From Erysipelotrichaceae bacterium (GTDB lineage: Bacteria > Bacillota_I > Bacilli_A > Erysipelotrichales > Erysipelotrichaceae): a stretch of 11,441 nt of DNA. Under the pieces are notes generated by a model. The model saw nothing but the letters and a program-made list of their open reading frames with translations. It did no database searches and had not been told where the DNA came from. Within the stretch, counting starts at the first letter, position 1. Each line of letters starts with the position of its first letter. Location of the stretch: the NCBI GenBank assembly GCA_003510215.1, contig DOKQ01000048.1, positions 1 to 11,441 of the forward strand, given 5' to 3'. Positions 1 through 5,756 of this stretch are shown here, one piece after another. Both the position numbers and the translations under genes were made by a program.

Positions 1-22
1 AGTAGTTGAACTAAGCGTATGA
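1..22 (+). CDS. 3' end of an upstream gene (tentative)
   Basis: Reading from base 2 gives Val-Val-Glu-Leu-Ser-Val and then a TGA at 20-22, which shares ATGA with the start codon of the following lipoprotein gene. Such a 4-base overlap is typical of translational coupling, and the lipoprotein lacks a good Shine-Dalgarno site of its own, which fits coupling. If real, this is the tail of the preceding gene of the same operon, most plausibly a permease or ATPase of the siderophore transporter. Only six codons are visible, so this is inference. Confidence 0.3.
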
Positions 23-939
23 AAAAAAGGATTATAGTATTACTGATTACCCTACTTACCCTATCAGGGTGCACTTTATCTTCAGATCCGATTGTAACCG
101 ATGCGACCATCATTCATGATTTAGGTACAACGGAAGTGATGACAAATCCGAAGAAAGTAGTTGTTTTTGATTTAGGTGTGTTGGAAACACTGGATGCACT
201 GGACATTGATGTTGCGGCTGTGCCGAAATCCAACATTACCTCAAACTTGCAAAAATTCAATGATTCAATGTATGTAAATGCGGGAACATTATTTGAACCA
301 GACTTTGAAACGTTGTATACCTTATCTCCAGATTTGATTATTATTTCAGGGAGAGCTGCTACGCACTATGAAGAGTTAAGTAAGATTGCTCCGACGATCT
401 TTATGGGATTAAACAATGAGGACTTTCTTGGTTCGTTTACGAAGAATATGCAAACATTGGCAACAATTTTCCCAGATGCTCAAAACAAGATCAATGAAAA
501 ACTAAATGACTATCAAAAGGCTGTCAATGAAGCTTTAGTCATGACCAAGGCTTCCACTCAGACAGTAATGATGCTTTTGGTGAATGGTAATAGTCTAAGC
601 GTTTTTGGCCAAGGTGGTCGATTCGGCTTTATGTTCAATGAGTTGAAACTGACACCGATTCAAGCAAATATCGAAGCGTCCAGCCATGGAATGGAGATAA
701 GTTTTGAGTTTATAGCTCGTGAGAATCCGGATGTGATTTATGTGATGGACCGTGGACAGATTGTAGGCAGTGAAACTTCCGCAAAACAACTACTAGACAA
801 TGATATAGTCAATCAAAGCAATGCGGCTAGAAACAATCGTATTGTTTATGTGGATCCAGAGGCATGGTATATAACGATAGGTGGCCTAAATTCCAATCTT
901 AAAATACTTGAAGAAGTACTATCTGCATTTTCCAACTAA
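19..939 (+). CDS. Siderophore-type ABC transporter substrate-binding lipoprotein
   Basis: 306 aa, close to the usual length of class III (FepB/FatB/YclQ-type) binding proteins. It should sit lipid-anchored outside the membrane and hand an iron-siderophore to an ABC permease. The N-terminus is a lipoprotein signal: basic MKKR, a hydrophobic stretch and lipobox LSGC with Cys18. Family hallmarks follow: NPKKVVVFDLGVLETLDALDI (about 43-63), EPDFETLYTLSPDLIIISGR (about 93-112), a GGRFGFMFNELKL segment (about 199-211) and ARENPDVIYVMDR (about 233-245). The pattern of the first lobe resembles YclQ/CeuA/FatB, so a catecholate siderophore such as petrobactin is possible, but the ligand cannot be read from sequence. 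No strong ribosome binding site precedes ATG 19; an ATGA overlap with an upstream frame suggests coupling. The transporter partners would lie left of the window. Confidence 0.9.
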   Translation: MKKRIIVLLITLLTLSGCTLSSDPIVTDATIIHDLGTTEVMTNPKKVVVFDLGVLETLDALDIDVAAVPKSNITSNLQKFNDSMYVNAGTLFEPDFETLYTLSPDLIIISGRAATHYEELSKIAPTIFMGLNNEDFLGSFTKNMQTLATIFPDAQNKINEKLNDYQKAVNEALVMTKASTQTVMMLLVNGNSLSVFGQGGRFGFMFNELKLTPIQANIEASSHGMEISFEFIARENPDVIYVMDRGQIVGSETSAKQLLDNDIVNQSNAARNNRIVYVDPEAWYITIGGLNSNLKILEEVLSAFSN

Positions 940-964
940 AAAGAACCCGTTTTGCGGGTTCTTT
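940..964 (+). terminator. Bidirectional intrinsic terminator
   Basis: Perfect 10-bp inverted repeat AAAGAACCCG / CGGGTTCTTT with a 5-base loop (TTTTG), starting right after the stop codon of the binding-protein gene. On the plus strand the T-rich tail is short (CTTTGGTTTA). On the minus strand the stem runs into TTCTTTTTAG, a better U-tract, so the same hairpin can also end transcripts of the convergent gene whose stop codon is at 987-989. Confidence 0.85.
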
Positions 965-986
965 GGTTTATACGAATGTATACGTA

Positions 987-1493
987 CTACTTGATACTTT
1001 CGTAGAATTGCTCCAATTTTGATTTCACATTCTGATGACTGCGAGTAAACGCATCTAGAGCGTGTTGGTAATCTTCGGAATAGGCTGATTCATTGGCCAT
1101 ATAGATAAGTGACACTGAAAGTTCGCTAAATGATTCCCAAAGGGCTGAAATCTCATCTTGCATTGCTTCAAGTTTTTTGACAGTCATTTTTTGGTTGTCT
1201 ACAATCACTGAGCTTTCGCGATAAGCACGTAACTGTGTTTCAATGCGCATACGATTGGTTTCAATGGCAAGGATTGCCTGGTTGATAACTTCTTGACTTG
1301 CATCTTCCTTTTGGTGTTCATTCGCTTTTGCTTCCACATGGGTTGAAATTGACTGAAGTGATTCAAGCTGTGTTTGAACTGCTTTTTCAATCAACTCAGA
1401 GGAATTGTTTTTTGGTGACTGTGAAAATAAGACAGCACCGATGGCAAGCACGGCGATGAGTGCAATGCCCAATACTACATGTTTGTTTTTCAT
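987..1493 (-). CDS. Membrane-anchored coiled-coil protein of unknown function
   Basis: 168 aa; I do not recognise a family. The start is the ATG at 1493 (MKNKHVV), because AAGGAG at 1503-1508 lies 9 bases upstream. A longer frame from 1514 would put that site inside the gene. Residues 6-24 form one hydrophobic segment (VVLGIALIAVLAIGAVLFS) that could be a signal anchor. There is no lipobox Cys. The rest (about 30-168) is hydrophilic, rich in Glu, Gln, Ser and Ala, and looks helical, with likely coiled coil at about 33-60 and 65-125. The C-terminal part has several aromatics (YMANESAYSEDY). It would face the outside of the cell. It follows the acyltransferase operon after a gap of about 100 bases with its own predicted promoter, so a link to that operon is possible but unproven. 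Confidence 0.75.
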   Translation of the reverse strand: MKNKHVVLGIALIAVLAIGAVLFSQSPKNNSSELIEKAVQTQLESLQSISTHVEAKANEHQKEDASQEVINQAILAIETNRMRIETQLRAYRESSVIVDNQKMTVKKLEAMQDEISALWESFSELSVSLIYMANESAYSEDYQHALDAFTRSHQNVKSKLEQFYESIK

Positions 1494-1502
1494 TGTATCT
1501 TG

Positions 1503-1508
1503 CTCCTT
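1503..1508 (-). promoter_or_regulatory. Start-deciding ribosome binding site
   Basis: AAGGAG on the minus strand, 9 bases before ATG 1493. It decides against the in-frame ATG seven codons upstream, which has no such site. Confidence 0.75.
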
Positions 1509-1522
1509 GTACATACCGACTC

Positions 1523-1551
1523 ATTATAAAACATAAAACTATAAATCTAAA
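1523..1551 (-). promoter_or_regulatory. Predicted sigma-A promoter of the 168-aa anchored protein gene
   Basis: On the minus strand, -35 TTTAGA (1546-1551, 4 of 6 consensus) is followed by a 17-base spacer and a perfect -10 TATAAT (1523-1528). Transcription would start near 1516, giving a leader of about 20 bases that contains the AAGGAG site. The gene may therefore be expressed apart from the DHHW gene upstream. Confidence 0.5.
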
Positions 1552-1566
1552 CAAATCCATGTGATT

Positions 1567-1583
1567 TTGAAACATTGTTTCAA
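1567..1583. repeat. Perfect 7-bp dyad, possible operator
   Basis: TTGAAAC-ATT-GTTTCAA, a 17-bp perfect dyad about 15 bases upstream of the predicted -35 box of the anchored-protein gene and 15 bases beyond the DHHW stop codon. No T-tract follows on the minus strand, so it is not a convincing terminator. The odd-length symmetric form fits a dimeric repressor or activator site. The regulator is unknown. Confidence 0.4.
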
Positions 1584-1597
1584 TAATCAATCAGAAT

Positions 1598-2686
1598 TTA
1601 ATATCTTAGTTTCGCAAAGTTTGAATCGGAACTGAACTGAGCGAAACTACTGAGGATAAGTATTTGGTCATAATCCTGACTTGATACTAAGGATTTGATA
1701 GAACCGGAGTAACCACGCAAATCCACGATATCAATCTGATCAAAGTGTTGGGTAAGAAATGGGATAAAGCTATTAGCATATGAATCCTTGATAATCAAAA
1801 CCTTGGAAGGCTGTTCACTTTCGTTGGTAATAATCTGTGCAAAACCAGGATTTCCATAAAGGAAGGCACTATATTTATCGAACTGGGAAAGTTTGCTTTC
1901 ATCAATTAATGTGTTTACCGTGGTATTTGCGAATGAATAGGAAACAATGGATGGATTGATATAAGAAAGTGTGTCAAATTGAAATACGGAAGGTTTTCCT
2001 TTGGAATAGTAGGTTCCTAAGAATTCTTCTGCATTTTTAACATCAAATTCTTCCCATTTCAATGGAGTTTTCCCAATAGAAGAAACCCATTCACTATAAG
2101 CAAGATAGGCTCCATAAAGAGTCCAGTGATGATCGGTTTTATAATATACAGGCTTTTTCGAAGATTCAAAGATTGAAAATGTGTCAATCCAAGGCCAATC
2201 CGAGGCATTTTCTTTCAACCAGGTATACTGATTCAGCTGTGGTGCATGGTTAGGGAGCTTGTCCAACAATAATGACGCTGAATTTGTGGGAATCATCACG
2301 GAAATAGGGAGTTGAGGATACAACGCAAGAAACTCATTCATGTATTTCTGGTTGATTGCCAACTGATCAGGATATTGAATCATTTTATCAAATAGATAAC
2401 CGTCCTTACCAAAATAAATCCCATTATTTTCCTGTTTCATCATCAGCCTTTCGATGAGCGCTTTGGTTGATATCCAGGTATCCCGAATGAAAAACTGATC
2501 ATTGACGTAGGTTTCGTAGTTAATTGAAAATTGATTGGATATGATTTGATTTACATTCAATGGTGGCAGTTGAGCCAGATAGCGGTTTTCGAATTTGGAA
2601 AAAACACGTATCGGAGCTACCATATTTGCGATAAAGAGTAATAAAACGGTGAGGGTAAATGCCTGGGCAACCCATGACTTTTTCAT
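1598..2686 (-). CDS. DHHW-family AlgX/AlgJ-like SGNH protein (polymer O-acylation partner)
   Basis: 362 aa with start ATG 2686 (MKKSWVAQ). AGGAGG at 2693-2698 lies 6 bases upstream; the longer frame from 2782 would run through the MBOAT 3' end. One N-terminal membrane segment (about 9-27) anchors an extracellular domain. The DHHW signature is at 185-188 and KDSYANSF at 300-307. In AlgX and AlgJ the catalytic triad is Asp-x-His plus a Ser in a GDS-like block; D185, H187 and S302 match this arrangement. A YFGKDGYLF segment (about 91-99) is also typical. Such proteins move acyl groups, received across the membrane from an MBOAT partner, onto an extracellular polysaccharide. The MBOAT gene lies directly upstream and its TAG stop overlaps this gene's ribosome binding site, so the two are co-translated. 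The polymer and acyl group are unknown. Confidence 0.87.
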   Translation of the reverse strand: MKKSWVAQAFTLTVLLLFIANMVAPIRVFSKFENRYLAQLPPLNVNQIISNQFSINYETYVNDQFFIRDTWISTKALIERLMMKQENNGIYFGKDGYLFDKMIQYPDQLAINQKYMNEFLALYPQLPISVMIPTNSASLLLDKLPNHAPQLNQYTWLKENASDWPWIDTFSIFESSKKPVYYKTDHHWTLYGAYLAYSEWVSSIGKTPLKWEEFDVKNAEEFLGTYYSKGKPSVFQFDTLSYINPSIVSYSFANTTVNTLIDESKLSQFDKYSAFLYGNPGFAQIITNESEQPSKVLIIKDSYANSFIPFLTQHFDQIDIVDLRGYSGSIKSLVSSQDYDQILILSSFAQFSSDSNFAKLRY

Positions 2687-2692
2687 ATGAAT

Positions 2693-2698
2693 CCTCCT
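2693..2698 (-). promoter_or_regulatory. Start-deciding ribosome binding site overlapping the MBOAT stop codon
   Basis: AGGAGG on the minus strand shares its first two bases with the TAG stop of the MBOAT gene (2697-2699) and sits 6 bases before ATG 2686. It fixes the DHHW start and implies tight coupling of the two genes. Confidence 0.85.
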
Positions 2699-4061
2699 AA
2701 AATCTGAAATACAAGAATGGATTGTAACTGGAATCCACCAGGTAGGCAACAGCGATAATAAATGAAAGATAGAGAAGTCCATCCTGAATCAGAGCTGAGT
2801 TTATTTTATTGATTACCCATTTTCCCACGGGTGTGGCAAAAACAAAGCATAAAAGTAAGATAACACCATAGTTTTGAAGGTAGTATATCCATTCATAGCC
2901 TGATGTGAGACTGAACAATGTGGCTATATATTGAGCTAATAGCGATAGGTCACTTATGGCAAAGATGGCCCAACCCAGTAAGATGAGCGGAATAAAGTAT
3001 AGTCGGGAAAGGATCGGGTGTTTTCTAAGAAAGGGGAGCAGCAGAAATTTCTCAGCAATGAGTAATACATAGAAGTAAAGGCCCCATAGAATAAAATTAT
3101 ACTCCGCCCCATGCCAAAATCCGGTTAAAAACCATACGATGAAAAGATTGATTGCCAGCCTAAGTGCCCCTTTACGATTTCCACCTAAAGGGATATAGAC
3201 ATACTCTTTGAACCATGATCCAAGAGTGATATGCCAACGATTCCAAAAATCAGTCATACTTTGTGAAATATAGGGGTAGTTAAAGTTATCGGGAAAATGA
3301 AATCCCAACATCCTCCCAAGGCCAATAGCCATTAGAGAATAACCGGAGAAGTCAAAGTAAATCTGAAAGCCAAAGGCAATCAGTCCAAGCCATAAGGTTA
3401 TAGTGGAAGGATTGGGTAATAGGATGATTTCATCCCATAACATTCCAATGTTATTGGCCAATAGAACCTTACTGGATAATCCTAGAAGGAAGATACGAAT
3501 ACCTTTTTCCATATTTTCAAAGTTCAGAACACGTGATTTCAGTTCAATGGCGATATCAGAATAGCGGACAATCGGACCGGCGATAAGTTGTGGAAATAAG
3601 CATACATAGGCACCAAAGTCGATGATGTTCGAATCGGCCTTCACCTTATTACGATAAACATCAATGGTGTAAGACATGGTCTGAAACGTATAGAAACTGA
3701 TCCCAAGAGGTAAAGTCAGATTGACGTTTCGAAACGATAAATCGAATAGTGCGTTAAGATTGCTTATGAAGAAATTTGAGTATTTAAAGGCAAATAACAT
3801 ACCTAGATTAAAAAAGACCGAAATCCATAAATAGATTCTTGTCTTATGTGTTAAACGATTCTTCTCTATCTGATTGGAACAGACATAATCAACGAGCACG
3901 GAGGCAAACATAATGAAGATGTATCTTACTTCTCCCCATGCATAGAAGATTAAGCTGCCAATAAACAAGATAAGATTTTGATATTTCTTGGGTGTAATCA
4001 GCAGGAGAAGAAAGATGATAGGTAAGAATTGAAATATAAATAAGTTACTACTAAAAATCAT
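2697..4061 (-). CDS. MBOAT-family membrane O-acyltransferase (AlgI/DltB superfamily)
   Basis: 454 aa polytopic membrane protein of normal length for AlgI-like MBOATs. ATG 4061 is preceded by AAGGAG with a 7-base spacer. About ten or more hydrophobic segments are visible (for example 8-23, 29-41, 46-60, 78-92, 222-245, 303-315, 322-340, 355-370, 398-411, 428-442). The core motif WNRWHITLGSWFKEYVYIPL is at 273-292, with His277 in the WNRWH element. The invariant catalytic His is probably His317 in the TGFWHG motif (313-318). The protein ends in NPFLYFRF, common in this group. It should take an acyl group from a cytoplasmic donor and pass it across the membrane to the DHHW partner. No D-alanylation genes (dltA or dltC) are nearby, so this is more likely acetylation-type than teichoic acid alanylation (inference). 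It lies 19 bases behind the DUF4358 gene. Confidence 0.94.
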   Translation of the reverse strand: MIFSSNLFIFQFLPIIFLLLLITPKKYQNLILFIGSLIFYAWGEVRYIFIMFASVLVDYVCSNQIEKNRLTHKTRIYLWISVFFNLGMLFAFKYSNFFISNLNALFDLSFRNVNLTLPLGISFYTFQTMSYTIDVYRNKVKADSNIIDFGAYVCLFPQLIAGPIVRYSDIAIELKSRVLNFENMEKGIRIFLLGLSSKVLLANNIGMLWDEIILLPNPSTITLWLGLIAFGFQIYFDFSGYSLMAIGLGRMLGFHFPDNFNYPYISQSMTDFWNRWHITLGSWFKEYVYIPLGGNRKGALRLAINLFIVWFLTGFWHGAEYNFILWGLYFYVLLIAEKFLLLPFLRKHPILSRLYFIPLILLGWAIFAISDLSLLAQYIATLFSLTSGYEWIYYLQNYGVILLLCFVFATPVGKWVINKINSALIQDGLLYLSFIIAVAYLVDSSYNPFLYFRF

Positions 4062-4080
4062 GGTTCTTCTCCTTTCGTTA

Positions 4081-4605
4081 CTATTTCAGAGTTTCTTCGA
4101 TGGTGTCAATGGCGATTTGGATCTGCTCTTTTGCAAACTCAAGATATTCTTCTTCCGTTGCTTCAGTGCGATCATCAAATTTTCCTAAAACAACAAATGC
4201 CACAATGTTTCCCTTAACATAAACCTGAGAAGCATTCACGCGAGGCATGTTCATAGGATACTGGAAAGATTCATTGATTAGATAATCTTGATAAGCCTTC
4301 ATATCAGCTTCAACTTCTGCTACTTTACCGTCTTTGGCAAGAAGAACAATCAACATATCTGTACTCATGGTAAACATTGGGCCTTCCGCAAAGAAGTGTT
4401 CCACGTTTTCCATATTGATGTTATATACTTCTTCCAATTGCTCTTTTTCAATAAGAGCGGATGGACCATAATCATCACCGTAGGCTTCTTTAACAGCTGT
4501 GACAATCTTATCCACATGTTCCTTGGTAAATCCACTGGCACTTGAAGGTGTACAACCTGTCAAGATGAGTAATGCAACTGCTAATAACATAAATAATTTT
4601 TTCAT
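4081..4605 (-). CDS. DUF4358-type lipoprotein
   Basis: 174 aa. GAAGGAGA lies 7 bases before ATG 4605. The N-terminus is a lipoprotein signal with lipobox LTGC and Cys18. The mature part matches my memory of the DUF4358 pattern: an N-terminal helix, a Y-N-I-x-x-E-x-V segment (61-69), then MSTDMLIVLLAKDGKVAEVEADMKAY (80-105) and a C-terminal VYVKGNIVAFVVLG strand pair (128-141). No catalytic motif is visible. DUF4358 genes often sit beside MBOAT and DHHW genes in Bacillota, as here, so the protein may be an accessory subunit of the acylation complex outside the membrane, for example in polymer recognition or assembly. That role is inference. It is the first gene after the operon promoter. Confidence 0.8.
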   Translation of the reverse strand: MKKLFMLLAVALLILTGCTPSSASGFTKEHVDKIVTAVKEAYGDDYGPSALIEKEQLEEVYNINMENVEHFFAEGPMFTMSTDMLIVLLAKDGKVAEVEADMKAYQDYLINESFQYPMNMPRVNASQVYVKGNIVAFVVLGKFDDRTEATEEEYLEFAKEQIQIAIDTIEETLK

Positions 4606-4642
4606 AGTAAATTCTCCTTCTTTTCTACTGTTTGCATAGCCG

Positions 4643-4671
4643 ATTGTAGGATATTACCTTGGTTTTGTTAA
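4643..4671 (-). promoter_or_regulatory. Predicted sigma-A promoter of the DUF4358-MBOAT-DHHW operon
   Basis: On the minus strand, -35 TTAACA (4666-4671, 5 of 6), a 17-base spacer and -10 TACAAT (4643-4648, 5 of 6). Transcription would start near 4636, about 30 bases before the DUF4358 ATG. This supports a self-contained operon beginning here. Confidence 0.7.
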
Positions 4672-4712
4672 GTAAAAGTGGACAAGTTGCGGATTTTTTA
4701 AGGTATCTTGCC

Positions 4713-4740
4713 AAAAAGAAAAGGCACATGATGATGTGCC
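4713..4740 (-). terminator. Intrinsic terminator of the YitT-family gene
   Basis: On the minus strand a 7-bp stem GGCACAT / ATGTGCC with a 4-base CATC loop (4723-4740) runs into TTTTCTTTTT (4722-4713), starting 4 bases after the stop codon. It separates the YitT gene from the acylation operon promoter. Confidence 0.88.
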
Positions 4741-4744
4741 CTGA

Positions 4745-5593
4745 TTAGACTTTATAATCGAAGCTAAATCCAAACCCGTGTACCTCAGTTGCTTCTGAGA
4801 CAATGATGAAGGCTTCCTTATCAACTTCATTGACTAGTTTTGCCAGCTCCGGATATTGATTTTTTAGAATTACGGCTAACAATACAGGTCTGCTATCCCC
4901 GGTAAAACCGCCAGTAGCATTAAGTAAGGTTGTACCTCGATCCAGACGTTCATGGATCAGTTTGGATATTTGTGCATAATGTGGAGAAATGATATGAACC
5001 GTCTTTGCTTCCTGTCCACCAAAAACCAAGACCTTGTCCAGTGCAAAGGCACAGGCCCATACAGATATAAATCCAATAAGAACAGCTTCCAAACCAAAAC
5101 TCCATAAGCCTAATAGAACGGTTAGTCCATCAACCACAAGGACAAGCATAGCTAGCTCAAGGCCGGTAAACTTATGGATTACAAGGGGAGGGACATCCAT
5201 CCCGCCTGTACTTGCCCCTGTTCGAATGACCATGCCAACACCGATACCTGCAAGTAAGCCACCATAAAGTGAGGCAAGAAGCGGATCAAGGGTCAGATTT
5301 GGGTCAAAGGTCGATGTGAATGTTAAGAAAAAAGGATACAAAAATGAGCTTATCGCTGTATTAATCGCAAATTTTTTGCCAAGAAAGAGTGAACCAATGA
5401 TAAAAAGCCCAATAACCAGAAAGTCAATCATCAGCTTTGCGGGGATTGTAGTCAGTGGTTCAAGTGCAATAGCTATTCCAGCCACACCGCCTGAAAGTAT
5501 ATTAAAAGGTAAAATAAACATCCCGACTGAAAGAGCCAAGATGAAATTTCCTGCAATAAGTAAAACTGCATTAGAAACTTGTTGTTTTGTCAT
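4745..5593 (-). CDS. YitT/DUF2179-family membrane protein
   Basis: 282 aa from ATG 5593, the typical YitT length. The first part (about 8-195) is hydrophobic with five or six membrane segments and carries the family motifs NILSGGVAGIAI (31-42) and RTGASTGGMDVP (124-135). The last third (about 198-280) is the soluble DUF2179 domain with DRGTTLLNATGGFTG (218-232) and FIIVSEATEVHGFGF (262-276). The molecular function is not established; the family is sometimes described as transporter-like. An in-frame GTG at 5632 would add 13 residues, but a TGnTATAAT promoter element lies inside that extension, so ATG 5593 is preferred. Its Shine-Dalgarno site is only fair (GGATGG or GGTGAT). It is single-cistron, divergent from the osmolyte transporter and ended by its own terminator. 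Confidence 0.88.
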   Translation of the reverse strand: MTKQQVSNAVLLIAGNFILALSVGMFILPFNILSGGVAGIAIALEPLTTIPAKLMIDFLVIGLFIIGSLFLGKKFAINTAISSFLYPFFLTFTSTFDPNLTLDPLLASLYGGLLAGIGVGMVIRTGASTGGMDVPPLVIHKFTGLELAMLVLVVDGLTVLLGLWSFGLEAVLIGFISVWACAFALDKVLVFGGQEAKTVHIISPHYAQISKLIHERLDRGTTLLNATGGFTGDSRPVLLAVILKNQYPELAKLVNEVDKEAFIIVSEATEVHGFGFSFDYKV

Positions 5594-5612
5594 AACATCA
5601 CCATCCGCATGT

Positions 5613-5621
5613 ATTATATCA
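5613..5621 (-). promoter_or_regulatory. Extended -10 promoter of the YitT-family gene
   Basis: TGATATAAT on the minus strand is a perfect TGn extended -10. No good -35 is found at 16-18 bases (TTACGG at best), which extended -10 promoters tolerate. The start site would be near 5606, leaving a leader of only about 12 bases before ATG 5593. Confidence 0.5.
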
Positions 5622-5663
5622 TCCTTCTTCACTTCCCGTAACCCCCATGAGAAAGCACTGAAT

Positions 5664-5692
5664 TTGACAAACTGACAACTTTATTGTATAGT
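5664..5692 (+). promoter_or_regulatory. Strong sigma-A promoter of the opu operon
   Basis: Perfect -35 TTGACA (5664-5669), a 17-base spacer and -10 TATAGT (5687-5692, 5 of 6). Transcription would begin near 5699, giving a leader of about 58 bases. It faces away from the YitT gene. Confidence 0.8.
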
Positions 5693-5706
5693 AGAGTATG
5701 TCAGTT
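5670..5706. promoter_or_regulatory. Widely spaced perfect inverted repeat around the opu -10 box (probable operator)
   Basis: AACTGACA (5670-5677) and its exact reverse complement TGTCAGTT (5699-5706) are 21 bases apart. One half lies just after the -35 box and the other begins at the predicted transcription start, so a bound protein would block RNA polymerase. A further TGACAA occurs at 5665-5670, eight bases ahead of the left half (TGACAA again at 5673-5678). Half-site centres are 29 bases apart, nearly three helix turns, so both face the same side of the DNA. The regulator is unknown. Confidence 0.5.
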
Positions 5707-5721
5707 AAGGGGAATCCCCTT
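5707..5721 (+). promoter_or_regulatory. Leader hairpin in the opu 5' untranslated region
   Basis: Perfect stem AAGGGG / CCCCTT with a 3-base AAT loop, followed by TTCTG. It starts about 8 bases into the predicted transcript and ends 35 bases before the ATG. It may protect the 5' end or act as a weak attenuator. The following T-run is too short to call a terminator with confidence. Confidence 0.4.
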
Positions 5722-5756
5722 TTCTGTTGTGTAAAAATGAAGGAGGACAAATGAAT

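Noticed and set aside
969..984. TATACG-type direct repeat between the convergent genes
   Set aside because: Two short AT-rich copies only, with no further copies or context; chance is likely.
1567..1583. Hairpin as terminator of the DHHW gene
   Set aside because: The stem is only 7 bp of mixed A/T content and no T-run follows on the minus strand; a protein-binding dyad is more likely.
2687..2782. N-terminal extension of the DHHW protein by 32 residues
   Set aside because: It would overlap the MBOAT coding end and contain the AGGAGG site of ATG 2686; the shorter start gives a clean membrane anchor.
2697..4061. MBOAT protein as DltB of teichoic acid D-alanylation
   Set aside because: No dltA, dltC or dltD nearby, and the partner carries the AlgX/AlgJ-type DHHW arrangement; AlgI-like acylation is the better fit.
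4288..4545. 85-codon plus-strand open frame opposite the DUF4358 gene
   Set aside because: Antisense shadow; the minus-strand reading has a lipoprotein signal, a ribosome binding site and family similarity.
5316..5675. 119-codon plus-strand open frame opposite the YitT-family gene
   Set aside because: It lies wholly antisense to a clearly conserved gene and its promoter, has no ribosome binding site, and its composition mirrors the hydrophobic codons of the real gene.
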